This document shows, one piece after another, positions 45,586 to 55,993 of a stretch of DNA of 58,719 bases; positions within the stretch are counted from its first letter, which is position 1; the number at the start of each line of letters is the position of its first letter. A model generated the notes under the pieces. That model was given only the letters and a program-made list of their open reading frames with translations. It did not search any database and was not told the DNA's origin. A program made the translations under genes and the position numbers. This DNA comes from Monosiga brevicollis MX1 (taxonomy: Eukaryota; Opisthokonta; Choanoflagellata; Craspedida; Salpingoecidae), in assembly GCF_000002865.3 (NCBI RefSeq), contig NW_001865075.1:107611-166329 (forward strand). Reading direction: 5' to 3'.

Positions 45586-46264
45586 CTCCCCAGTCCCTTT
45601 CCCCTGCACGCATCCGATGGGTGCCCCACCCCGACGCTCCTGATTGCCACCCAATACCAACCTCCGAATTCATTCATACGGGAGATATGGGAGAGCGACC
45701 CCCAAGTTTTTGGCACCTTTTGTTCAAACAGTTTTGGTCACCGTTTTTCTCAAGCGGATCACACGTTGTTGTGTTCTCTTCAATATTCATCGTTCACGCC
45801 CATATCTCTGATACACCTTTATTCCGCCTTACAAAACGATCCGATTTATAAACCCCTCTCTGAATGATACTACCAGTCCACTAAGTTCTCTTCTCTGTCT
45901 GTGTGCCCCTCCTTTGAAAGAGAGAAAGAGAGAGAGAGAGAGAAGAATGTCGCGGTTCGCATTTCTCTCTCTCTCACACTCACACACACACACTCTCTCG
46001 TGTGTGTGTGACGGTGACTCGTGTGCCGGAGTGCCACTGGCGCCGGCTCGTTGTTTGGTCTTCTTAAGCTGATCAACCCCTTGCTATTGAGCCCCCCTTG
46101 ACCCTGCGTGACCCTGCTTCACGTGTTCGCGTCAGCGCCTCGATTTTCGATTGCGGTGAGAGATGACACCGCGTGTGCGGTGTAGTGGGAAGACCATCGC
46201 CAAAGTACAGGGCCTCACCTCGCTGATGCAAGTCGTAGGTGCTGTGTCCTGACGAGCCATCACA
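45586..46264. other. Spacer with GA and CA repeats before the Golgi-protein gene
   Basis: About 680 bases. Mixed purine (GA)n at about 45919-45943 is followed by (CT)n and (CA)n tracts at about 45962-46013. No coding region is convincing. Confidence 0.6.
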
Positions 46265-48469
46265 ATGGTTGGGCGTCGTGGAGGCTCGTTGCCCGGGGGT
46301 CGGCGCGGTGGTAGCCAGTATCAGATCAACTTTGCGCGCATGGCCTTGCTTGGCGCTCTCTGCTTGATCGGGTACCTGGGCTATTCTTCCATGTCCTACT
46401 CGAGCAGCCTGTCCGAGGCCGAGGCCGAGAACCGCGTCCTCCAGCAACGCTTGGAAGTTCTCAGCCAAGAAAAGGATCGTCTCACCACTGATCTCGAGCA
46501 CAGCCGGTCAGAGCCCTAGTCCCGCGCCCTGCTTGCCATGCATCTACGGCGCTGCTCCGCTCATCCCCAAGCACATCTCATGCCTTCTTAGGAGTCAAAA
46601 CGGTGTCCTTCAGAACCGAATCAATCAGGTTGACGGGGAGCTACAAAGCAAAAGTAGCTCTCTGCAAAATATGGAGCAAAGAATCAAAGAACAATCGGCT
46701 GAACTGGCCCAGCGTACACACCAACTAACAGGTGGGTGGTTCTGCTTGCTCTTCTCTCGTCATGGCAGCGGGTTGACGTGCGCATGCCTGCCTCTCTCTG
46801 TGTCACGGGCTCAACCCGATAGCTTTAAAGGAAGCTGAGCAAGATATGGAACAAGCTCAACAGCAAGCCAGCCGTGAACGTAAGGACCTGCAAGCAGAGC
46901 TCGAGACTGTGCGTAGTGAAAAGGAGCGCGAAAGTAGTCGAGCACGCGATGCCGAAGGTAGGCCTTTCTGCTGGGAAGAGGGGCCCTTGTGCATTTAGTA
47001 ACGTCGATTCCCGGACCTGCTTTGCTTGTCCACGAGCGTTCTCATGAAACTCATTTTTGAGCGCAGCGGAGAAGGAGCGACTGGAGCAGCGTATTCGAGC
47101 GCTTGACGAGCGCGTTCGCAACGCAGAGACAGATGGGCAGAGCGCAAAACAGAGCGGCGAGGCGCTGCATCAAGAGTTGGAGCAGCTCAAGTTGGACAAC
47201 ACAAAGCTAACCCAAGAGCTTGAAGCTGCTCGTGAGGCTGCCCGTGCAGCGGCCCAGGCCGCCCAAGCTCATGCTCAGGACGAGCCGAAACCCCCCGCGC
47301 CCCCGGCACCCGCAGCGCCCGGTCAGGCCGCATTGCCGAATGCGGACGCTGAAGACGCGGGCAAGGCGGCCCCGCCTGCCCCGCCTGCCCCACACCACAA
47401 TGAGAATGCGGCCGAAGAGGAGGAATCCTTTGCCGATCCAGGACCTGCAGACGACGACTTTGAAGGCGAAATGAATAAACGTGACGCCCACGTTGAGGAC
47501 AACGCTGGTAACGCGGTCCAAGTCGATGGCGACGTGGCGCAACCAGAGGCGGAACTTCTTGCTGATGAGAAGAAAGAGGTTGAATCCATGGGCGATGTCG
47601 AAGCACCCGATGCCAACGGTGAAGACTTGAAGGATTTGATTGATGATGACGACGATGCCAGAGCGCATGACGAAGTGGCCGAGGTGGATGCAGAACCTGC
47701 CGAAGGTGAAGGTCAACAGCAGGAAGAGCAGCAGGAAGAGCAGCAGGAAGAGCAGCAGGAAGAGCAGCAGGAACAACAGCAGGAACAACAGCAGGAACAA
47801 CAGCAGGAACAACAGCAGGAACAGCAGCAGGAACAACCCCAGGAACAACCCCAGGAACAGCAGCAGGAACAGCAACAGGAACAACCCCAGGAACAGGAAC
47901 AACAACAACTTGACAGGGAGGGTGTGCCTGCTGACCATGAGGTTGTCGCTCGCCGCGAAGTTGTGGGCGATCACTTTGATGCCCAGGCTGACAACGCCCA
48001 GTTTGGGGCTGTTGCGGATGTTCCAGCCGGAGAGGGTCGGCCTGAATCGCATGTGGCTGATCAGATTGAGCCCGCTCCAGTCGAAGGTGCGGCCACCTGA
48101 GTCTTGTCGTCCCGCAATCAGACACTGACCACTCGTGCGCCCCTCTCGCTCTTCTTTCCCGTTTGTATTTTTGTTTTTGTTTTTTGTTCTTTTTTTTTTT
48201 CCAACTCAACCGTTCCATGTGGTGTTACATTCTTGGTGGCAGAGCAAGGCGGAGAAGCAGCAGCTCAGGATGCCGAGGCTGATTTGAGTCAAGATGATCA
48301 TGAGGAGGAGGGTGATGACGCGCCAAGCTTCAAGGAGGACGACGATGAAATCAATGAAGAAGAGGAAGAATCCTTTGTGGCCGAGCTGCAAGAGAACCCG
48401 GTGCCAGCTGAAGGGGATCAAGCCCAGCCTGACCAGGAAAATGAAGCCATGCTGGAGGCACTGCCATAG
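46265..48469 (+). CDS. GOLM1/CASC4-like type II Golgi membrane protein with Gln/Glu repeat
   Basis: Five exons join with matching phases: 46265-46506, 46592-46731, 46823-46957, 47067-48086, 48243-48469, giving 587 residues. A basic N-terminus (MVGRRGGSLPGGRRGG) precedes one membrane span, MALLGALCLIGYLGYSSM. A coiled coil follows to about residue 230 (AEAENRVLQQRLEVLSQEKD and NRVLQ-type heptads), then a long acidic, Pro/Ala- and Gln/Glu-rich tail. This order (short basic cytosolic end, single span, lumenal coiled coil, acidic tail) is that of animal GOLM1 and CASC4; the match is architectural, with little identity outside the MVG-basic start. The fourth exon could also end at its own TGA near 48100, but the donor at 48087 (phase 1) joins cleanly to the last exon, which continues the same acidic composition, so splicing is preferred. 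Residues encoded at 47713-47910 are almost only Gln, Glu and Pro. Confidence 0.7.
47713..47910 (+). repeat. In-frame CAG/GAA-type 12- to 15-base coding repeat
   Basis: Units such as CAGCAGGAAGAG and CAACAGCAGGAA repeat about 15 times inside exon 4 of the GOLM1-like gene. They encode QQEE, QQQE and PQEQ units. Length keeps the frame, so copy number can change without breaking the protein. Confidence 0.9.
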
Positions 48470-49120
48470 AGGCTTGTTTCAGATGCATTTTGCTGCGATG
48501 CAATGCCGTAGTGAGTGGCGTCATGAGTGTCTCTAGTCGCCAGTCGAATTGAGCGGATGGGAGTTGAACGCCGTTGGGTGGCCTGATACAAAGTTTTTGG
48601 ATAAACCTGGGCGTTGACCTGTCTTCATTGTATGTGAACGACGCGGTGATGGCCCCCAATTGACAGGGTTTCGAGCCGAACGGTATCAATTTTTGATTGC
48701 CTCTTTGCTGGGAAAAGAAAGCATTGACATGCGAGCAGCATAGGCGCAGAGCACACCAAATCAAAGCAAAGAAGACTTGACAAGTTATCGAACGAGGGCC
48801 AAGTGCCTGCCTCCCGCAGACCAGCTTGCCCCCAACATGGAGTGCCGTTCAAACAGCACGAATTGTTTCATTAGAACGAACGAAGAGATGATAACATGTA
48901 CACGTTGCACGATTCGAGAAGTTTGACAAAGGCAGCATCAGGAACAACTCCAACAAGCCTTGCAGAGCACATGGCAAAGCCACACCCACGGATTGAAAGT
49001 GCCGACCAGCGGCCAGGGCGCGATGGTGCACGCTATCCGCCAAACGAGATGGGTTTGCACATCTGACAAGCAGAGCAAGCGCTTCCCGCGGGTCACAAGG
49101 TGGCTTGCCAAGACAAGGGA
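48470..49120. other. Stretch downstream of the GOLM1-like gene with no called gene
   Basis: About 650 bases. Open stretches on the minus strand exist but show no recognisable domain. It may include the 3' end of the unresolved minus-strand gene that follows. Confidence 0.4.
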
Positions 49121-49137
49121 CAGATGAATGGTCCATC

Positions 49138-50010
49138 AGAGGCCAGCCGGACGGGTGATACTAGCAGGGCCACGATATGGAGCAACATCAGTGCGGATCA
49201 ATACCGCTGGAGATGAGGTCTTGTGCAGTGCAAAGCAACAGCGGGGAGTCTGGATGAATGCCCGCATGCTCCTGTGGCTGCATCCATGTTTTCTATGGTG
49301 CAACATTTCACATTGGGGTGAGGCAGGTTGCACTTGAAAGGAGAGGGTACCATGCATGTGCGTACCCTTTCCCAGGGATCGTGCCAGACAGGGATAAGGC
49401 GGGTGCCGTTTGATGATTCACGGTAGACTTCATCTGCGCAGAGACCAAAAGGGTCGACCAGCAAATTGCTGCCACCAAAAGAACGGTGAGACGAGACAGA
49501 AGTGGTGGGATCACAGCCAGGGCAAACAACAGGGTGTCGATGAGTCTGAAAACAGGGAACCAACCAGGTCTCTTGCCAGACAACAAGGGTGGCCCGTGCA
49601 CGTTTAGCAGCACTGCGGGGCATAGCAAGTCAAGTGAGACTTTGGCGCGGCCAACCCGAATGCTTTGCATTGAGCCCGATTCACTTTGCTACAACCATCA
49701 ACTCACAGCTCGGCTTCAGCGGCAGCCTGCGCCGCAGCACCATCATCGGTATCAGCGCCTTCCTCGCCCTCCACCAGGGTATTCCACAGGTTTTTGGCCC
49801 AGTTCATAAAACCCATGGCGTAAAGTTGGGCCAAAGGCGTGCACTCAAGAGGCTGCTCTGTCGAGCGAAAAAAAAAAAAAAAAAAAAAAAAATGAACGCA
49901 ACGACACACCAGCTCTCCAAGCCGTACGGGAAAAGGTCTAGGCCCATCTCGGCAGAGCAGCCAGACTTGATTGACGTACCAGTTCAGCGTACGTGATTCG
50001 GCGTTGATGG
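49138..50010 (-). CDS. Unresolved minus-strand gene, product not recognised
   Basis: An exon at about 49713-49872 on the minus strand reads PLECTPLAQLYAMGFMNWAK and NTLVEGEEGADTDDG, preceded by an acceptor after a T run and followed by a strong GTGAGT donor. A possible upstream exon near 49980-50030 reads CFPWRIVAINAES and joins in phase. Downstream, 49380-49620 is open in two frames. One gives two hydrophobic segments (TLLFALAVIPPLLSRL and VLLVAAICWSTLLVS); the other gives a polar segment ending PFGLCADEVYRESSNGTRLI and VWHDPWERVR. I cannot decide which is used. No start codon is clear. The coordinates are therefore approximate. The splice signals and non-random protein make a real gene likely, but I can give no function. 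Confidence 0.35.
49870..49892. repeat. Poly(A)/poly(T) run in an intron of the unresolved gene
   Basis: About 23 A on the plus strand. On the minus strand it is a T tract ending a dozen bases before the CAG acceptor of the exon PLECTPLAQL. Confidence 0.8.
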
Positions 50011-50039
50011 CGACGATGCGCCACGGAAAACAGGCGTGA

Positions 50040-50483
50040 GTTGTGGACTGGCGTCACCGCCAGACAAACTGCTGCTCCTCCTCTCTTGCACGCCACGCAT
50101 ACATCAACACTCAAAACCCAAGCTGTGTTGTAGAATCTTCACCTCTGAGCCACACACGCCCAACGCGCGCTAAAGACCCCAAACCTGATATACCACAACC
50201 CTCCCGTCTCCTCCGTCGTTCCAGACCAGACCCGCCGTCCTCGGCTGCCACTTGTCGCCGTCGCCGTCGCCGTCGCCGTCTCTCTCTCTCTCTCTCTCTC
50301 TCTTTCGTTCGATGTTGACGTGTATGCTTAAAATGAATCTGACCTCTCGATGATAACTTTGTTGGTTCTCACTCTCCTATTATTGATTTACACCCTCGAT
50401 TTTATAGCGTCGTATACTTGATTCAACCCCTCGGTTCTTCCATAACCCTGGACAGATAATTTCGTCTGACAATTCCGTTTGCG

Positions 50484-50538
<55 letters not shown>

Positions 50539-50784
50539 AGAGAGCGAAACGGCAGAGCCACTTGGTCGTCGTTGTCGTCGTCGCTGAGACGTGCGCGTGC
50601 GGGGCTTTGGGTGGCTCGGATTGGAACGGGCTCAAGGACTTGGCGTGCGGATTTGTAGTTTGTGCTTTTTGGGATTTGGTGAGGATCTTGGGCTGGCTTG
50701 GTTCGCTGTTGTGTCTTGAGCCGACGGCTCACGCGTGGCGCCGCCCCGCCCCTCCTGCAGCGCGCAGCCGGACGACCGGTCAGC
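50040..50784. other. Spacer upstream of DNAJC21 with three simple repeats
   Basis: About 745 bases. It holds (CGTCGC)n at about 50256-50280, (CT)n at 50279-50303 and a (CA)n run of about 25 units at 50486-50535. No coding region is convincing. The DNAJC21 promoter should lie in the last 200 bases. Confidence 0.6.
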
Positions 50785-53700
50785 ATGAGGTGCCACTACG
50801 AGGTCAGTTGGTGACAGGGGGTCCATTGATGTGCCATGTGCTAGTTGTGCAGGTGATTGCTTGGGGTTGTGATTCGACTCGACTGAGAGCCTCTGCTGAC
50901 CCTGCTCCGCCCCAACTTTGAATAGGTGCTCAACATCGAGCGCGATGCGGATGATGGGACCATCAAGAAGGCTTATCGCCGCATGGCGCTGAAGCTCCAC
51001 CCTGGTACTGCGGCTTTGCACGCCTCTTGCTGGAACGCCGTCCCTCCTCGCGTCAACCCCATTCGCGCGACAGCTCATGTTATGCTGTGTAGACAAAAAC
51101 AAGGACAACGAGGCTGAGGCAACGGCTCAGTTTCAGGTTGGAGCCCAAGCTCGGGCATGCGTGCCCTCTGCTCCCAGCCACCGATCATTCTCACTGACTG
51201 CATCTTGGATGATGACGCAGCTGGTTCAAGCCGCCTATGCCGTCTTGAGCGATGCCCAGGAGCGTGCATGGTATGACTCGCATCGTGAAGCTATCTTGCG
51301 CGGCGGTACGTCCCAATCTTGCACCCAGCCCCCAGCCGCCCGTGACCCAGCCGATGTCGCGCTGCGACGACAACGTAACGTCCGATGTATTTTCCCATCC
51401 ATTTCTCTCGCCAGGCTCGGGCGCCGACGGTGATTACGAGGAAGGTGTGGACGTCATGCCGTACTTCTCAAGCAGCGCCTACAGCTCCTACGATGACGAT
51501 GACGATGAGGTGGCCCATCCCAACGTCATCTCCTTTGCTTGCTCTCCCAGTCGACTCAGCCAAAGCACATGTTAACGAGTCTTTCAATGCTTACATCGTT
51601 TCTGCCTTAGAGCTTCTGGGCCGTTTACAACGATATTTTTAGCCAAGTCCACGAGGAAGACGTCAAGTTTGGAGCGACCTCTACGTTTATCCCCTTTGGT
51701 TAGATCCTCTTGGCATCCATCATCCTTGCGGCCTAAAGCGGCATGGCTCATCCACCCGACCCTGCTGTTTTGAAAATGCTCCGCAGGCAACTCTAGCACG
51801 CCGTTTAGTGAAGTCTCAGCCTTTTACGCACACTGGGAGGCCTACGTGACAACCATTCCATTCCACTCCAAAGACAAGTGGGACATTCGGGAGGCGCCCA
51901 ATCGCCGCGTACGTCGACTCATGGAAAAGGACAACGAAAAGGAACGCCGCGCCGCTCGCCGCGAGTACAATGCCAACATCAAGGCCCTCGTGCGCTACGT
52001 GAAGAAACGCGACAAGCGCGTCATTCGCCATGCTGTTAGTTGCGGAGCCCACTCAACACACACCCTTCTTTCCTTTACCGTCGTCATGAGCATCAGCTAT
52101 CTAGCAACTCAACACCGCACCGCCTGCTCCCGTTTGGTCCCGCTATCTGTGCAACCCCGCAGCATCAGCAACGCGAGGCCAAGGCTGCCGCCGAAGCCGA
52201 GCGCGAAGAGCAGAGAAAGCAGCAGGAAGAGCAACGTCGCATTGCGCGCGAAGCTGCCGCAGCTGCTGTCACGGAGCAACTCAATGCCGAGGGACTGCAG
52301 GAAAAGATTGCGGCCATCGAATCGATGGCGGACGACATCTATGGTATCCTCTGCTCGCCGACTCAAGCCGTCTGCTCCTGGTGTGCTTTCCTGCTCTCAC
52401 TGCTGCTGCTGAGTTAGGCGCCGATTCGAGCGACGAAGAGGAGCAGGGCATGTATTGTGTCGCCTGCAACAAATCGTTTCGCACCCAACCAGCGTGAGTA
52501 TGCCTGCGGCCATGGCACGCTGCCCTGGTCGCGCCCAATCACCTCGCCGTTGGTGTTTGGATGACGTGTGGTTCCTTGCCTTGCTCTTGTTTGTGATGTA
52601 GCTGGGAAAATCACCAACGCTCAAAGAAGCACCTCAAGCAGGTCGAGTACCTCAAAGCTCAGCTGCAAGAAGAAGACGAACAATTTGAGGATGTGGACGA
52701 AGCCGCTGCCAATGGCAGCTTGGGTAAGTTTTTGAGCTGCTGGTCTGTCTGTTTGCTTTTTGCTTTTTTCTCCGCACATTATCCTGCGAGTGCGCATATC
52801 TCATGCTCTCTGCTTTTTTTGCTAGAATTTGATGATATGACAGAAGAAGAGCTGCTGGCAACCATGGGCGATTTGGATGACCTTGAGTTGATGGATTTGC
52901 AGGACCTCGACGCCGGTGACGACGACGCTGATGATGGAGCCGACATGGATACGGAAGCGGGTCCTCGACACGAAGCAGACGAGGCAGAAGACGTTGATGA
53001 CGACGAAGATGATGATGACAATGATGAAGTGACAGAGGATGACCTCTTGTATCTGGCCAATCTTCGCCGCACTCAGCAACCAGTACCCCCTGCAGCGGAC
53101 ATTCCCGAGGCCGCTGGACCAGAAACAACTGCACCTGTGGATGCAGCAGACCCTAACAATTCTGCCGATGACAACGAGGAAGACAAGGCTGAGGCTAGCC
53201 TCAAAGAAGCCGAAGAAACGGACCAGACGACAGGTTCGTTCCTTGACATGCTTTGCGATTCTCCAACCCTCTTCTCTTTTTTCTTTTCCCTTTTCTTCTT
53301 CTTTGTTCACCCCGCAATGTGTTTCCGTAGACTCGAGTCAACCAAAGCAGAAACGCAAGGGTCGTCGACGAGCTAAAAAGGTCAGCCAAGCCACGTACAT
53401 GTCTTGCAACTTTGCCTCGAGCCTTTTATACATTGTCTCATGAACAATTATGTGTTTGTCTGTTGCAGCAGCCCGCAAGTTCAGAGACGGCACCTGAAGA
53501 ACGAGTAAGTCAATGTTGTTCGCAAAGTCTGACACATGCCTTGCCAAAGCCGAGCTTCAGGCAGCACTTCAAATTCACTTCTTTGTTGCGCTGGCGCGCT
53601 TCGCTGTGGGGACCATAGCACCTCTGCAACGTATGCGAGGAAGAATTTGAAACGCGCAACAAGCTGTTTTCGCACATCAAGGCGACGGGCCACGCCCTCC

Positions 53701-53977
53701 ATGTCGGTGCGTGCGAAACAGCTCGGCCTGTCATGCAGCAAATGTAGTCTTGTTCCATGGCCCTGTCACTGATTGCACTGGATTTGCACCTCCTGGCGTT
53801 GTCGATGTCATAGCAAACACGGCTTCGGCTGCCCCCGGTGCAAGCTCGGCTGGCGCCAATGAGAGTGGCTCTGCGCCACCTGCCGCATCAAGGCCACTCA
53901 AAGTTATTGACGACGAAGATCCCTGGGCTGACGATGGCCCACGTCGCGGCCGCAAGGGCAAGAAGAAGAAAAAATAG
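50785..53977 (+). CDS. DNAJC21: DNAJC21, J-protein of 60S ribosome biogenesis
   Basis: Homologue of DNAJC21/yeast Jjj1, which stimulates Hsp70 to recycle export factors from the late cytosolic pre-60S ribosome. Fifteen exons join with matching phases: 50785-50802, 50926-51004, 51093-51136, 51221-51305, 51415-51509, 51611-51698, 51787-52034, 52163-52343, 52418-52493, 52602-52723, 52826-53233, 53331-53380, 53469-53504, 53619-53706, 53739-53977, giving 618 residues. The first exon has only six codons (MRCHYE). The J domain follows, with [19 protein letters not shown]; the HPD motif is split by an intron. [19 protein letters not shown] and [13 protein letters not shown] are family segments. The first C2H2 zinc finger is [20 protein letters not shown]; the second is [20 protein letters not shown]. 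Between them lies a long acidic stretch. The protein ends [17 protein letters not shown]. Confidence 0.96.
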
Positions 53978-54174
53978 AAAACGTGTGCCTTGCTCTGCAC
54001 ATGCTATTAAACACGACGTCAATTACAATTGGGATGAACGAGACTCGAATTTTTATTCCCATTCCAATGCGGGTGTTGACTACAAGGCAAGATGCGGCTA
54101 CAATTCTGCCGTGTCTCAGGGGCCCGCACCCCTGAAGCAGCATAACCTGGAAAAAGAACTTGAGCGGTGGCTTT

Positions 54175-55797
54175 TCAAGCCATGGAGCGTTTGAGTGCTT
54201 CAAGCTCCGCTTGGTGAGTGGCGTGGACGTAGTTACATTGGGAATCCTGCGCCAACACGACCGAGTCAGTCCACGATACACGGTACGAGAGTGTGAAGAG
54301 CAATACAGCAGAGCATGCTAGGGGGAACGTACGGGTAGACCCATGTAGGTGTCGTGGTTGGAGGCGCTCCAGTCCCAGAAAGGTACCGAGTCGGAGCAGC
54401 CAGGGTCTTCACCGCTCCCATCACAAAGAACATATTTTTGCGGGATACCTGCGGTGTTGTTGCTCAAGTTCCACACCTACCAGATCAAGGGCATCCCCGT
54501 GAAAGGACTCAAACCGCCCACATATCGATATCAAACATCAGTAGAAACATGAGCTAAGGGCTGTGCCATACCTCAGCAGGCAGGTGGGCAAAGCCAAACT
54601 CTTGGGGAGGAAGGTGAGGTACAATGTCAGCTTGATGAACCATGCGGGTGATGTTGGAGAGCATGCGGCGTGCCATGGCGACATAGTTGACGTCGCCCGT
54701 GCGGGGCATGCCAAAGGTATGCAATTCCGACTGCCAAGCGGGAACGGGTCAAGTGAGCATGTTTATTCAGAGGAGGTCCAGGTTTCAGATCCCAAGCCCA
54801 AGGTGGAGTCATCTTGATGGGCGCAAGAAGGAACGGCCGAGAAGCGATGGGAAATAAAAGTGCACGATACCTGACAGTGTGGAAGTGCCACGGCAAGCTC
54901 CAGCGAGGAGAGACCTGAGACGAGCAGCAAGCAATCAGAAAACGCTGGCAGGACCGTGTTTGGGGATCACCAGATGCCTTGTGCTATCTAAACACTCGGA
55001 GTACGGGGCCATGCATACCAGCCACTGCAGCGCCTAGGGAGTGTCCGACGTTTATAATGCGATTGCAAGTGGGGCAGAGAGTCATGACCACGTGAGCCAC
55101 CATGGAATTGACTTGACCACGAACGCCCGTCCAGGCTGCATAAAATCCTGCGTGCAAATGAACATCCGTGTCGTTCAAAGTCACCTGTGACATTTGAAAG
55201 GCAGCGCCGTGAGCGATGGCACGTGTCATCTTTCAAACCAACAAGCAATCAAAACAACACAGCATCAAGCGATCTTGGGAGGAAAAAGCATGGCCACGCA
55301 ACGGGGCTGCAACACATTGAACAACAGACGGCAACCATCGTACGCGAATCGTGTCAAAATCGTAGAGCCAGTTGGCCACGTTGGAGCTACCGCGGAAGCT
55401 AACGATAATGGTGGAATTGATGGGATTGTATGCCACATAGCCGTAGAGTCGACTCCGGTTGTCATACACAGTATCCACGAGTCTACTCGGAACATAACAC
55501 AAGAAGTAAGAACCACCTGTTCTAGCGATGCGATCAGTCCCCAATGGCTACGCATGAGACCTGCCGCACGCTTGGCTGCCCTTCCACTTCCAGTCGTCGT
55601 CCCGGCCTGCCGTACCTTGTGCCGTTGTCTTGGCACCAGTAGCAGGACCAGTTGGCCAGCTGTTCTGGCGGACAGTAGGCTGCCCAGCTATGTGCCAGAT
55701 AACCCCGATGCACCTGCTCGCTAAAGCCCACGACTGAACCGCTCAGTGCCAACAGTGCCAGCAGCGCTGCCGCCAGACCAACTTGAGCCCGCGTCAT
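54175..55797 (-). CDS. Secreted class 3 lipase
   Basis: Alpha/beta-hydrolase of the fungal-type triacylglycerol lipase family. The ATG at 55797 opens a signal peptide (AALLALLALSGSVVGF). A Cys-rich start follows (YCPPEQLANWSCYWCQDNGT). The fold is seen as LYGYVAYNPINSTIIVSFRG, SNVANWLYDFDTI, VHLHAGFYAAW, then the nucleophile elbow NVGHSLGAAVAG. The acid is in HQADIVPHLPPQEFGF and the base in SASNHDTYMGLP, after YVLCDGSGEDPGCSDS. So the Ser-Asp-His triad is intact and the order matches the family. The last exon ends ALKRSMA. It is followed by DNAJC21 in a convergent pair about 200 bases apart, and it lies just downstream of PIH1D1 on the same strand. As a secreted enzyme it probably digests lipid from prey or the medium. 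Not all exon borders were fixed. Confidence 0.9.
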
Positions 55798-55993
55798 GAT
55801 CGCAGTGTTGGATCGCTCCAGAAAAATGAAAAAAAAAATGAGAAAAAAAAGTAAAAAACATAAAAATGAACAAATCCGATTTAATTTTTCTATTTTTTTG
55901 TTTTTCCATTTTTTTGGAGATGGCCGTGATGTCGAATTCCGGGACTCTTTGGAGGCTTTTGGAGAAAGATGCAACAAAGGTGTGGATGGGGGG

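Noticed and set aside
48086-48106. Stop of the GOLM1-like protein at the TGA near 48100
   Set aside because: A phase-1 donor just before it joins exactly to an acidic exon ending at 48469, which keeps composition; but intron retention remains possible.
47187-48218. Long open stretch antisense to the GOLM1-like gene, Leu/Phe- or Val/Pro-rich
   Set aside because: It is the complement of the Gln/Glu coding repeat; the repeat has no stops in several frames. No splice context or domain supports it.
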